From Brachypterus glaber (lineage: Eukaryota; Arthropoda; Insecta; Coleoptera; Kateretidae), in NCBI GenBank assembly GCA_958510825.1, contig OY294052.1, forward strand, positions 6,531,816-6,595,815: a stretch of 64,000 bases of DNA, written 5' to 3'. The notes under the pieces are model-generated. The model had not been told where the DNA came from. It searched no databases and saw nothing but the letters and a program-made list of their open reading frames with translations. Position numbers and translations under genes: made by a program. This document shows, piece by piece, positions 1 to 10,999 of this stretch (position 1 is the first letter of the stretch; every line of letters begins with the position of its first letter).

Positions 1-1227
1 TATTTTTTATAGTTTCTGGTAGCAATAACCTGGTCTTGTATGGCTAAGGCAAAACCCTCCGTCTCAGCCATAAGTCTTCCTTCCTTTAAGTAGAGTGTGG
101 AGAAAGACGGGTCTATTTCTCTACTGTTTAACTCAGCAGCAAATCTTCCATGTAGCACTTTAGTGGCCCATTCTTCTTTTAGTTTATCTACTGTTACACT
201 GCTATTAATGGGTTCTCGATTGGTAAGATTTAGTGGAGTGTACTTCTCGTCAACTTTAACTATCGCTTTATGTAAGGATTGATCTTGAGCAATGAAGTAT
301 TTCCTTAGGCTGTCAACTTGTTGGTCATGTTGGATCCTTAGGTTTTGCAACCCTTGGCCTCCTTCATATCTGGGTATGTACAACCTTGCAGTGGATGCTC
401 TCGGGTGGTAAGATCTAAATTTTGTCATTAGTACCCTTACGGCCCTGTTAATCTCGTCAAGGTCTGTAGGGGTCCATTTAAGCATTCCAAACGTGTGTGC
501 TATTACAGGTATGGCCCAGGTGTTTATGGCTGTAACTTTGTTGCCTGCATATAGCTCAGTTTTTAGTACCTTGGTGACTCTGCCTAGAAACGTGTTTTTG
601 ATTGCAATTCTCATTTCCTTGTCTTTTATAGTAAGTGTCTGTTGAACGCCAAGGTATTTGTATGAGGTATGTAGGTCTAGTCCTTCTATCTGTACTTCAC
701 CTGTTAGTTTTATGTTGCTTGATTCTTGTAGTTTACCACGTTTTACATGTATGTAGGAACACTTACTTAGTCCAAATTCCATCTGGATGTCACTACTAAA
801 TTTAGTCACCAGCTCTAGTAGTGAGCGCAACTGGTCTGCACTTCCAGCATAGAGTTTTAAGTCGTCCATGAATAACAAGTGATTAATTTTAACCACTGGG
901 TTTTTAATCACCCGGTATCCATAGGAACTTCTATTAAGTAGTGTGCTTAATGGGTTTAATGCCATACAAAACCAGACTGGGCTAAAACTGTCACCTTGAA
1001 AAATTCCTCTCAATATTTTTAGAATGGTTGTACTAAAGGTCACACCGTTTATATTAACGCTCAGAGCAGTAGACCATAGCTTCATTAAACCCTCAAGGAG
1101 TTTTATAATTGTGGGACAGATTTTGTATATACTCAGAACTTCAATTAGCCAGGAGTGTGGGACAGAATCATAGGCTTTCTGGTAATCTATCCATGCAATT
1201 GAAATGTTTCTTTTCTTTTCAGATGCC
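1..1227 (-). CDS. R4/Dong-like LINE reverse transcriptase, C-terminal part, runs off window edge
   Basis: Reading the minus strand from 1227 down to 1 gives about 409 codons without a stop, the longest open frame in the window. It begins inside the reverse transcriptase domain: DYQKAYDSVPHSWL (about residues 14-27) is the block with the first catalytic aspartate, QGDSFSP lies near residue 75 and the catalytic FMDDLKLYA box near residue 119. Downstream come YKYLGV (thumb region) and a conserved stretch ending in TRNYKK at the edge. The MDDLKLYA form of the catalytic box and the DYQKAYDSVPHSW block are what I associate with the R4/Dong and R2-like LINE group; that is recall, not a search. The enzyme would prime reverse transcription of its own RNA at a nicked target. 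The N-terminus, the first RT blocks and the 5' UTR are missing; the 3' end lies beyond base 1. The frame is undamaged, which suggests a young copy. Confidence 0.85.

Positions 1228-1284
<57 letters not shown>
1228..1284. repeat. (TTA)n microsatellite at the LINE junction
   Basis: Nineteen TTA units with essentially no interruption. On the minus strand this is (TAA)n directly upstream of the truncated R4/Dong-like LINE, so the element joins the microsatellite without a gap. Confidence 0.95.
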
Positions 1285-1285
<1 letters not shown>

Positions 1286-1291
1286 ATATAA

Positions 1292-1388
1292 AGGTCTATT
1301 TTTCGTCGGAAAAATATGTATACGTATAGACGTTAATATACGTAAAATAAACGTTAAATAGGCGTACATTCCAACATAAAATAGACCT
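1292..1388. mobile_element. Small inverted-repeat element, ~97 bp
   Basis: AGGTCTATTTT at the left end is matched by its exact reverse complement AAAATAGACCT at the right end. The interior contains several CGTTAA/TACG words. It could be a MITE; no target duplication is evident. Confidence 0.4.
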
Positions 1389-1390
1389 CT

Positions 1391-1896
1391 GTTTTTACTG
1401 GGTATTACATTATTGTGTCAGTTCTGCCCCGATTTATAAATATTCCGAAAAATTCCATATTTAAAAAATGTATTGAATTTGCTGATATTTTTCTGATTTT
1501 TCCAAAATGTGGACACCCTATTAACTTCTTATTGCAATTTTCGTCTGCTTACCTGTAACAAAAAGAAAAAAATTATTAATAACTATTTGGTAAACCCGGA
1601 TATAGTACGGAGTGAAACAATGGAGATGTCCCTGTAGGAATTTTGAGATCTGTGAAAAACTCCCCAGAGGTATGTCCTTGACTTTGATTCTAGGGATTTT
1701 TGACCCACTGAACTACAAGTTGGCCAAGGGACTTGTAGGTTACTGACTTCCTGTGCGCCATTTTGCTTTTTCTCTTCCGGTGAAACAGTTCGAACTTAAA
1801 TCTATCTTTATTCTAACCATCCTCTAGGATAAAGTGTTTATCATATATTAAATATTATCCTGGTGTTTAGGTAAGTCAAAGCATATTTATATCTTA
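1391..1896. other. No gene seen
   Basis: AT-rich sequence without a convincing frame. A strong splice-donor-like word AGGTAAGTC sits near 1868, but no exon can be supported around it. Confidence 0.6.
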
Positions 1897-2031
1897 GGGC
1901 CACTTGCACCAATAATGGTTTAACTTTAAACTTGGATTAAATTGGCGGCCGACCAATCAAAACGCAGCATTGTTAACTTAAACTCGGTTTAGCTGAGATA
2001 ATCCCAGACCAAAAGTTGGTGCAAGTCGCCA
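1897..2031. mobile_element. TTA-flanked MITE (PIF/Harbinger-like), 135 bp
   Basis: Begins GGGCCACTTGCACCA and ends TTGGTGCAAGTCGCCA, imperfect inverted termini. The trinucleotide TTA stands immediately outside both ends (1894-1896, 2032-2034), the 3-bp duplication typical of PIF/Harbinger elements. The interior has no frame. Superfamily assignment is inferred from target size and terminal G residues. Confidence 0.65.
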
Positions 2032-2034
2032 TTA

Positions 2035-2839
2035 ATGAAACCTAATTAGTTTCCTTCTTTTTGTTTGGTTTACCGATATTTATAAAAGTCTTGGACTATA
2101 CTTCTGGAGAGTTACCCCGCAGCTAGTAATATTTGTCCGCACCAATAAACTACCACAGCCAAATAACTAGTTTTACTAAATAAACCTACGACCCCATGAA
2201 TCGCTGAAACACAGGCTCCCGACATTTTATTTACCATAAACGATTTAACACAAGTTGTACAAACTATGTTTTATTTTTTGTAATAATAATCTATAAAATG
2301 CTATAACAGGATCCTGTAAAATTCCTAGGATTTTAATTCTGAGAATTCAAGAAATGGTAAAATATAATAAACACTTTCTTGCTAAATAACGGACTTCCCA
2401 GCTATTATTATTTTTGTTTTTTATGACTTATACTTAATATGAATAATAACGGTCAAAAAATCAGTCGTACAATTCTTAAAAAAAAATATATTTGCGTTTT
2501 ATGATAAAGTCATTATGACGGACAAGTGGGTTTTATAATTAGCATAATTAAAACACAAAACCACACAAACTAACGATTTTTTTCCCACAAGCCTTCATAC
2601 AGGACGTCACTCACATCAAAGACTTTGAAAAAAAAATCCATAAACTTTATTTTGTTTGTGCGGACCCCCCGTAAGGCCGTTTATTCTTTTACTTTTTTTT
2701 AATACATTTTCATATAACAAATATATGTCAAATGACAATTTAAGACAAAGAGATAGAAAATATTGTGTGTCTCATTTTCAGCATAAACAAAACACTACAC
2801 AAGTGTCAAGAAATTAATTGAGTAGCTATTTGCCCAGAA
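2035..2839. other. No gene seen; A/T-rich
   Basis: Long A and T runs and no supportable frame. Nothing matches other repeats in this window. Confidence 0.6.
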
Positions 2840-3512
2840 AATAGTATATTCTATAACTAGTACGGAAAGTTTGTCATACGAGCCGACAGGCGAGTATGAC
2901 GGTCCCGCGAGCGCGGAATGACTATTCCATACGTGTTGTAGACTATACTTTTTCTTCGACTGCAAATATGAAACACTGTATGGCTTTAAACTGCGGACAA
3001 GGTTAAAAACAATGCAAATGCAACAAAACACATATTTTTAAATAAAGCTGTTAATGTTATTTAATAATGTTATCAAATCAGTACTTAAAAAAGATTTTTA
3101 TTTCATTTTAGCACATATTTACAAATTATAATGCAAACATTGAAGGTTATGTCAGATTGTTGTGACAGATATCAGGTTTAAATATTTAACAATAGATGGA
3201 GCAGTTTTAATTTTTTGAACTAAATTGATAAAAAACTGGTCAAATATTAAGAAAAACTAATAAACTTTATGTAATTTTAACGCAAAACTTTAAATTGCAT
3301 TAAATTATTCAATATTTTATTGTAAAATATATATATTTTTGGTAATTTTGCTACAGTTTTTTTTACTTATATAAACAAGAGATGGCACTACATGTGCTCA
3401 TTCTAACACGATACGGAATATTCGTACCGTATCTAGAGCTAGAATGGATTCATTCTGTGTTTGAAAAGTGTGTGTATTTGCTTACATTCTAAAGCAGTCG
3501 TAGAAAAATAGT
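2840..3512 (+). repeat. Family P repeat, copy 1
   Basis: About 670 bp that recurs at 34592-35310, in part at 42051-42268, and reversed at 62047-63450. It opens with a GC-rich, partly palindromic module (stem around GTCATACGAGCC / GGCGAGTATGAC, then CCCGCGAGCGCGG) and continues into an AT-rich body. Compared with copy 2 it lacks about 25 bp near 2869 that includes GCGCGAGCGG. It codes for nothing. It is probably a non-autonomous mobile element; termini and class are not settled. Confidence 0.8.
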
Positions 3513-3799
3513 TATTCTTTTTAAAAATCGTAATAATTTTGATAGGTATTTATAATACGTCGAAAAATATGTACTTAAGGATTAAGGGGAGCAAGGTGGC
3601 AACACTAAATGCCTTCCAGTTTTTGTCCGTGTATCACACACTATTATTTTATTGTTATAATTTTAATAAATAAATTTGTATTTTTGACGAAAACATTGAG
3701 TTTAATTACATTTTTCGTTCAGATTTATTATGCAAAAAATGTCGTTTAAAAAAGTTAATATTGGACCTAGGTGTACAGAAACTTTTATCGATACTTTTT

Positions 3800-4720
3800 G
3801 GTGTGTAGAGGAAATGCGCCTAATTTCGGATGGTTTCCAAATTTCGGATAGTAGTGTATTTAAGATACTGTCTGCAAAGGTAAACAGAAACCTACTTTTA
3901 TGTGAAGCCAAAAGTCAAACTAAATCCGTCCTGTAATATGATAACGGTAGAGCTTCTCCCCTTTAAATGGCAGCACAAATCGTTTATATTGCAAATGGCA
4001 GTTTTGTGCTCAGTTGCATTATTATGCTTGTTTATTTTATAAATAATCGTTATAAAAGTTCGTGATTCTGTCTTGGGTAAGTTATGATGTTAGTTAAGTT
4101 GATACACTATTCATAATTAAGCAATTTGAAAACGTAAACATTCTACAAATTTCTAATCTAAAAAGCAGAAAGTTGCCTAATTTCGGATAGACCATTTTTG
4201 TGCATTTGATTCCCAATTGCGGATATCCGCAAGGTAATTATTATTCAGGATAACCAACCATTAATTATTATTTTTATAATGATACAACAAATTAAGATAA
4301 ACAATTTTGAAAAAACGAAAATTACCTAAGATACTAAGATATTCGAAATTGGGAATCTAAAATTATAGTTCCTATAGTATTTCGTAGAAAATCGCTTAAT
4401 GATTAAATTACGTCTTAAATGTGAAGGATTAACAAGAAACATAAGCAATGGGATCCAGATCTACTCTTGAAAAAATTTTTTCGGATATGTCCGAAATTAG
4501 GAGCCCTTTTTCAAATGCACAAAAATGTGCTGATTTTTTGTAACCGTGTTTTTTGGAAAAAATAAACTGTAATAAAATTGCTTTTATAATAAATCATGGT
4601 TCGCTATAATAAGTTGTATCTGGTTATATAAAAAAAATATCAAAAAGTAATACCGAGTATTAAATGTTGAATACATTGTAAATGGTATCCGAAATTAGGC
4701 GACTTTCCTCTACTCATAAA
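3800..4720. mobile_element. Degenerate foldback with CCTAATTTCGGAT arms
   Basis: GTAGAGGAAA...GCCTAATTTCGGAT near 3803-3830 is mirrored by ATCCGAAATTAGGCGAC..TCCTCTAC near 4687-4715. A second inner pair, TTTTTGTGCATTTGA near 4195 and its complement near 4514, nests inside. The ends are eroded. Short frames across it are chance reads of the repeat. Confidence 0.55.
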
Positions 4721-5137
4721 TAAATGTAAGGTATTTTGTTGAACTGTGTGATGTAATTCCAGTAAAATTGAATTTATGTCACGATTTGTACGTAAATTGT
4801 TTTTTAAGCTGATTTTATAACTTAACAACAAAAATCTAGGTACCTGTTTATTGCGAGAGGTAAGTGAACCCATTGATGTTATTCATTCGCAGTGCATTTT
4901 CAACCATTCACTTACGCACGTGCAAGAAATACGCGATTGACATAATTTTTTTCACACAAAAACAATATGCTATAGAATACATTATACCTAAGCAATTGAA
5001 AGTAAAATCTATGTCAAAATTTCCTTTCGATGTAGCAAGGAAATGGCGCCCGGTTTCTGGTACGCGGGCAATATATTTGGAATCAGCATGCAAAAATCTT
5101 GTAGATTGCCCAGAAAACCAACTTAAAAGTCTAGTAT
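4721..5137. other. No recognised gene
   Basis: A frame of 93 codons occurs at 4864-5145 but shows no motif, has no homologous copy in the window and starts just after a donor-like AGGTAAGTG. I cannot support it as a gene. Confidence 0.5.
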
Positions 5138-5310
5138 TAGGGTAGACCTTATTTTTTTATTGTTTTAAAATTGTCATTCTGGCGTATCTAGAACATCCTG
5201 AAAATATGAGGGTGATCAAACTTATCTAAGGGTCCCAATGGCGATTTCTCCCGTTAGATTAGACAGGGACAAAAGTTCTACCCAAAAAGGATAGAAGACA
5301 TACATACACT

Positions 5311-5395
5311 CCCACTTCCACCCAACCAAACAAATTCTGTATTTGTTCTTTGTTGAACAAATACAATATTTACTTGGCCGGGCGAAAAGTGTAAC
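5311..5395. repeat. Diverged hairpin, same family as 5496-5587
   Basis: CCAACCAAACAAATTCTG.. and its partner ..TATTTACTTGG fold into a stem resembling the neighbouring perfect one but with more mismatches, so it is an older copy. Confidence 0.6.
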
Positions 5396-5495
5396 TATAT
5401 TATTTTTATTAAAGAAATTACTGGCGCCATCTAAATTTTAGTAGAATTACCTTATTTTATAGATTCACATTAGCTATGTTCGTTCGTGCCGCTCA

Positions 5496-5587
5496 GTGCT
5501 ACACTTTCCGGCCAACCAAATAAATACTGTATTTGTTGTATGAAAAACAAATACAGTATTTATTTGGTTGGCTGGAAAGTGTAGCAC
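5496..5587. repeat. Near-perfect 42-bp-arm hairpin
   Basis: Two 42-bp arms starting GTGCTACACTTTCC pair with a single mismatch around an 8-base loop. It may be a very short MITE or a foldback scrap. The RNA would form a long stem able to feed small-RNA processing, but no evidence of expression exists here. Confidence 0.85.
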
Positions 5588-6459
5588 AAATAAGATAGAG
5601 ATAGGGCAGACGTCTTTTGTTTCATAATTCTAGTTAAAAAGAGCTCCATTTACCCCTAAAATCGTGAAATTACGCAAAAATCGTAAAGAATCGTTGAAAA
5701 TGAACAATACTTTTAGTATGTGGAAAATTTAAAAGCCTTGAAATCTTAATCTTCTTTTTGAGTGTACGAAATGTGTACAAAATTGGTTTTAAAATTATGT
5801 GCCAAATTTCAAAATAATCAAAAGACTCTATCAGGTGCCGAAAATCCGCCAAAGTTGCCCCTAAAACACTAAATTTGACGAATACTACCATAAATGTGAT
5901 AAACGCTAAAAAAGCATTTATAAAATATATCTGGACTAAACTTAATTTTATTTAATGCAAATTAATAATATAAAATAATTTGATAAAAACAAAACGAGTT
6001 AAGCGACAAATAAGAGGCCTTTTTGGGTGCTCTTATTTGGCGCTGGAAATTTGACAAATTTAATGTTTTAGGGGCAACTTTGGTGGATTTTCGGCACCTG
6101 ATAGAATCTTTGATCATTTTGAAATTTGGCACATAATTTTGTACACTCAAAAGGAACAAATTAAAATTTTCCACTGATACAAAAAGTACAGCCCATTTTC
6201 AACGATTTTTCAGGATTTTTGCGTAATTTCACCATTTTAGGGGTCCAATTGGGACCCTTAGAGAAGTTTGATCACCCTATTTTTTTTCAAGATGTTCCAG
6301 TTACACCAGAATGAAAATTTTAAAACAATAATAAAAAAACACCCTACTCAGTGCGGTTGTGTGATAAATCATTTTAAAGCAAATAAAATTCTCTATGCGA
6401 CCACATATTTTTTAAATTTTTTTGAGACATTTTTTAGTGGTTTAAAATAGGGTTGACAC

Positions 6460-6713
6460 CAACGAACTAATAACTCTTCTCTCTAGAATACGCATACCGT
6501 TAATATAAAGTATCGCCAACATCTCGGTTTGTTTGTAAACAAATAGTAGCTATATTCAGGCCCGAACAATAACAGTTACCAGTAACTGTTACTGTTGTCT
6601 CTGTTAGAACAAATCTGTGCGAGTAAGACAGACAAATGTATATGTTGGCTACGTTTTTGTTAGTTTTTACAAATGAAATGCTCATTCTAGAGAGAAGAGT
6701 TATTAGTTCGTTG
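6460..6713. mobile_element. hAT-type MITE, copy 1 (254 bp)
   Basis: Perfect 30-bp terminal inverted repeats begin CAACGAACTAATAACTC and end AGTTCGTTG. The 8-bp target duplication GTTGACAC flanks both sides (6452-6459 and 6714-6721). The centre carries the palindrome ACAGTTACCAGTAACTGT. Two more full copies lie at 28481 and 31464, each with its own 8-bp duplication. Eight-base duplications and CA..TG ends point to the hAT superfamily. There is no transposase frame. Confidence 0.92.
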
Positions 6714-6721
6714 GTTGACAC

Positions 6722-7077
6722 TTATTAGGAACTTTTGTCAAAATTCGAAACATTAAACAATTTTTGAAAAATTACTTTGTAATAAAAACTTTTTTTTAAT
6801 TGGTTTATTAATAGAAAAAGCTAATAAATAATCGCGATTAGTTTCTACCGTGTTCGTATTAACATAATTAAATTTATTATACAAGTATTACCGTTTATTA
6901 TATTTATATTTTATGCATACATAATGTTTTGAGGTCAGTACAAGTGTAATGCTCTTCTTTAGAATATTTTATATTTTTAGAGTCCTATGAACAATTTAAA
7001 TTAAATTAATTTTTAAATTCATTTGCATACCATGTATCTCCCGCTATTATGAATATGGCCAAGTGTATACAGGGTGT
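6722..7077. other. No gene seen; A/T-rich
   Basis: Very AT-rich spacer between two transposons, with no frame or repeat that I can support. Confidence 0.6.
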
Positions 7078-7079
7078 AT

Positions 7080-7722
7080 TTGAAATAGCGTACGAAATTT
7101 TAACAGGTGATTCTGCATGATAAAATATGACAAAAAGTTCCTATAAACATATGTCTAAAAATGCGTCATAAGGGAGCTACGCCCTTTTGAAATTGGCTAA
7201 AAAAATCGGTTTTTATTTAATAACTCAGGAACCCTGTGAGATATATCAACGAGGTTTTGCACAACAACTAATCCTACCAAGGCCCGTTTTTAGGTGTTAT
7301 TTTCAAGTACTTATTTCAACCAGGGGTGTGCGAAACGGGGGGGGCTTATCAGTTTTTTGTCCCAAACTTTTTTCTGTGTAACTTTTTTGCAATTTTATTT
7401 TTCGAGAAAAAGTCATTTGAAGGTGAAATTCCACGGTTCGAGGACGAAAAATTAAATACTAAAATGTTGAAAACCAAAAATTTAATGATGCATGGCGAAT
7501 GTACATTAAAAACTAAGAAAAAAACCTCATATACAGGTACTTCCAAAAATCAATCCTAATGGAGCTATGGTCTCCTAAATATGCACCATTTTTAAAGCCA
7601 CTTTCAAAGGGGCGTAGCTCCCTTATGACGCATTTTTAGACATATGTTTATAGGAACTTTTTGTCATATTTTATGATGTAGAATCATGTTAAAATTTCCG
7701 ATGCTATTTCAAATACACCCTG
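7080..7722. mobile_element. CAGGGTG foldback, Tc1/mariner-like MITE (643 bp)
   Basis: Starts CAGGGTGTATTTGAAATAGC and ends with the complement CAAATACACCCTG; arms over 100 bp pair through CCTATAAACATATG and GGGAGCTACGCCCC. TA lies outside each end (7078-7079, 7723-7724). The same family recurs at 39137-40839. No transposase is present, so it depends on an enzyme encoded elsewhere. Confidence 0.85.
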
Positions 7723-7724
7723 TA

Positions 7725-8825
7725 TATATATAAACTTTAAAGTAAAACGTTACACACAAATTAATTCAAAATTTTAAATTAAGAACATTCGCAGCCACCA
7801 TTAAATTTTCTTTTAAAGATTTGTTAAATAATTTGATTTTTAATTTAAGACACTTTAACCAGATATCTCGAAACAGTTGAACTACAGTTGGTGTCACATT
7901 TATAGTAGAATGTTTCCATTTAAAACAGATTAATGTGAGACAGGGACGTAATTAAATTGTATTATATTAAATACGTATTTATCTTATACAGCTCGATGCA
8001 CAGAACACAAATAAAACAAATTAAAGCCGGTCCAGGAAATATTTATTGCTACAAATGCCTTGTGGGTGTGGCTAAATCTTTTGTGAAAAATGATTGGATA
8101 GAGTCGATCGTTAACTGGCTAGAATCAGTCCACGTGGACCCGATGAAAATGCATTAGTTTAAATGAGTTTAAAATTATGCAACGTCCCGATTGAACAGAC
8201 ATTTTGAGACGCGCCAGATAAAAATAATAGCTGTTAAAAAAAATCTCTTATAACTCTGGCAGCGACTATACTATAGGTAAATATTCGACAGTTTCTTAAC
8301 AATGCTATCTCTGCCACATGAGCCATTTTAACGCTATTTTTAAATCGTAAAACCGTTTAAATTAGTAATTTTTAGGAACTTTTATTTCAGTCAGTAATAT
8401 ATTTTGAAGTTTATAATAAACTTTGTATAACGAATAAATAAAATAAAATAAAGACTATACTGTAAAGTATGTAAATTTTAAAATAGCGCCATAAACTATT
8501 TTAGTTTAAGCATTAATCAATCTATAGGTATTATTAATTTTATGTGATATTAATCGGCATTTACTACCTAATTAATTTTATTAAATTTAAATTAAATGGA
8601 CCTGTTTTTTAGGCTTGAATAATATATCATATATCATGTTTACTATAGAGAAAACCCGTAATTAAATTAAAAGATATATTTTTGCGTTTACTACATCAAG
8701 AAAAAAATATTGTGGCAACTATAACACAGGCCAACAAGGATTTTGTGTTCGGATGTTTTTTTATTTTCTGGCTTAGTTAAGAGTCTTAAAAAAATGATTG
8801 TTTGGACTTTTCACAGCGCCTGCGC
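7725..8825. other. No recognised gene
   Basis: AT-rich stretch. A 66-codon frame at 7957-8157 shows no motif and is probably chance. Confidence 0.55.
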
Positions 8826-9150
8826 TTGGTTTGGACTTTTATATTATTCACAGCGCCTGCGCTAGAATAATATACGGTAGTTTCGAATTTTCCAAAATCG
8901 CCAAAAAAGGTCCTAGACAAAAAATTCTTGGATATAAATTTGTTTCATGAAAAAATAAGAAACTTTGAAAATGTCCGTCTGTCTGTCTGATGTCACGTTT
9001 TTTGTAGACACGATAACTTAAGAACGAATAATCCGATCGACTTTTTTTTCAGGAAAAATTCTATGAAGATCCCTAGATATTGTTTTTGAAAGTAATCCCC
9101 CCAAAAACAAAAAAGTTATGGGGGGTTAAACTTTAAAAAAATCAAAAAAT
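8826..9150 (+). repeat. Family K repeat, copy 1
   Basis: Contains a hairpin (TATTATTC..AGCGCCTGCGCT..GAATAATA) followed by a GTCCGTCTGTCTGTCTG run, GACACGATAACTTAAGAACG and AATAATCCGATCGACT. Relatives lie at 38390-38590 and 59340-59650. The upstream 30 bases (TTTGGACTTTT..CACAGCGCCTGCGCT) are partly duplicated in tandem. Confidence 0.75.
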
Positions 9151-9612
9151 GCTGGAAGAAAATTCCGATTAAGTAAAGTAATTTTTTCAGGAAAAATTAC
9201 TTTTATTATAAGGATCAATTCTAGTTTTTTTTTAATTTTTTTTTGAAAAAAAAAATTTTCGTTCTTTGCAAAAAGAAAATTTAATAAAAAAATGAAAAAT
9301 TAAAAAAAAATAAGTAATGTTTTTTTTTTAATAATTTATTTAATTTTATTTTTTTTAACTATTTAAGTATTGGGAAAATGCAATATACTATATAGTGTGA
9401 ATAATATATAATGGAATGCGTAGCATTACATATCTTCCCGCGGCTTGTTTCTTCGATAAAGACTCGAAATTTGCGAGCATTTTGTAGGGCTGCAAAGTTT
9501 AAAAAGATAAAAAATCTATGCCAAATAACTCGTTTGGCTCGAATCTTACGCGTATCTTGTAAAAACTAACGGGTCATTAAGCAGACTTGGTAAAATTTAA
9601 ATTTTACAAGCA
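9151..9612. repeat. Low-complexity A/T tract
   Basis: Runs of A and T with almost no information content, then ordinary AT-rich sequence. No gene. Confidence 0.8.
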
Positions 9613-9616
9613 TATA

Positions 9617-10274
9617 CAGAGCGATTCTTTTAAGTGGTACAATGTCTCTTTTAAACGGTTTAAGATATCGACTTGAAATTTAAAACAGACATACATAAAA
9701 TAAAGAATATATCGAAAAAAGTTTTGAACAAAAGTTTGAAGCACAAAATGGTGTATATTTATATGTTTAAGGGGTACAATGAAGGCAGGGCTAGAAGGGG
9801 AAACATTTTTTTTTATTAAAAGGAGCTCGTGTGATACATAAATTTTTCTTTTTTTTTTAAGGGAGTTAAAAAGGTGAATTTTGTTCATAATTTCTTAAAA
9901 AGAATCAAAGATTTGTTGTTTAATGATTATTTCATGATACAAAAACGTAAAATATACTTTTAAACTAATTTTAAATGGTTCAAATAAAAATTTAAAAGAA
10001 AATCTAAGAAAATCGCATGAAAATTCAGCATTTTAATTAAAAATAATATGGTCTAACAGATAATTTAATAAGATTTAAAATAATTTAACACACAACCCCC
10101 CTTTCCATTTGAAAAATGTTCCCCCTTGCCCCCTGCCTCTATCCTACCCCTATATTTATAAAATATACACCATTTTGTGCTCCCATCAAGCTTTTATAAC
10201 TTTTGTTTATTTTTTTTTATATATCTAGCCGTTATTAAAATATTAAGGATTGTCTTGGTAAATGTACCACCCTG
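9617..10274. mobile_element. Old CAGGGTG-class foldback
   Basis: Ends CAGAGCG (left) and CACCCTG (right) with TA outside each. Arms pair through CACAAAATGGTGTATAT and the stretch GGGG..GAAACATTTTT. Much more eroded than the element at 7080. Confidence 0.65.
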
Positions 10275-10483
10275 TATATAAATTTGGCAACGATGTGCAT
10301 ATTTAAATTTGAACACTTTTACAGTAAAAGTTTTACACTATAATCAACGCTCGTAGTATTTCTTAGCCTTCAATCCAAACCGGTGTAAGTAAATAATAAC
10401 TGTTTTAGTATATTATCGAAATGAATATCACTATGTTGATGACTGACTATATATAGTACCGAATAGAAGTGATATTTTCTTAA

Positions 10484-10995
10484 AACCACTTTACACGGAG
10501 CATTTTGTGCGCAAGTTTGATGCTATGCAAGTTTGTTGCAAGAATGAAGTCACTGCGCATGCCTTCAGGCAAGTTTGAAGCCATTTTCGTGCCATCAAAT
10601 TATTTAGAACATGTTCTATTTTTCGGCGATTTTCAAGCAAGGTTTATGGTTATTTTCGTTGTACCAACCTGGAAAAATGTTACCAAATCGATTTCATTTT
10701 ACTAATATAGTAGCAACTGCACATGTTAATAATTAATATTATTCATAATAGGTCGGTCTGTCTAACTAAAAAACTTCCTTAAAAAAGCAAATGCTAGGTT
10801 ATGTTTTTGTCAACAAACGCAGAGACACATCAAAATTGTCTGGTTGGCAGCACTCTTTACCTTGCAATATATAGCACCAAACTTGCGTACAACTTGCTCC
10901 GTGAAAAGGCAAATCAATGTCCAATTGTCCTCATGCTATATCTGGCACTTGCATAACATCAAACTTGCGTACAAATTGCTCCGTGTAAAGTGGTC
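10484..10995. mobile_element. TTAA-flanked MITE, 512 bp
   Basis: Inverted ends read RACCACTTTACACGGAGC; TTAA stands directly outside both (10480-10483, 10996-10999), the target used by piggyBac-like transposases. Inner words CAAACTTGCGTACAA and TTGCTCCGTG are repeated near 10880 and 10965. The 66-codon frame at 10505-10705 is a read through the arm. Confidence 0.75.
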
Positions 10996-10999
10996 TTAA

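Larger units (their letters stand above)
5239..5651. mobile_element. Element with ATGGCG/CTCCAT ends, inserted in the foldback arm
   Basis: The left end (ATGGCGATTTCTCC, then TTAGATTAGACAGGGAC) and the right end (AGATAGAGATAGGGCAGACG, then TTTCATAATTCTAGTT) are both found again at 33314-34097, but the interiors differ. This copy holds two copies of a long-stem hairpin (5311-5395 and 5496-5587). Confidence 0.6.
5138..6347. mobile_element. Foldback element ~1.2 kb, outer part of a nest
   Basis: The ends TAGGGT...ATTGTTTTAAAAT and its complement ending ACCCTA mark arms of several hundred bases that pair through GGGTGATCAAACTT, GGTGCCGAAAATCC and GCCCCTAAAAC. TA stands at both ends, as in Tc1/mariner-type insertions. 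The left arm is interrupted at 5239-5651 by another element: the pairing partner in the right arm runs straight through that point. Confidence 0.7.

Noticed and set aside
1187..1369. 60-codon frame with a poly-isoleucine run
   Set aside because: It is the (TTA)n microsatellite read in one phase; the true LINE frame is in another phase of the same strand.
1864..1876. Strong splice-donor words (AGGTAAGT) near 1868, 14710, 29338 and 33580
   Set aside because: Such 8-mers are expected by chance at this length; no exon with coding or acceptor evidence was found beside them.
4864..5145. 93-codon plus-strand frame
   Set aside because: No motif, no codon bias that I can see, and close to what is expected by chance in 64 kb.
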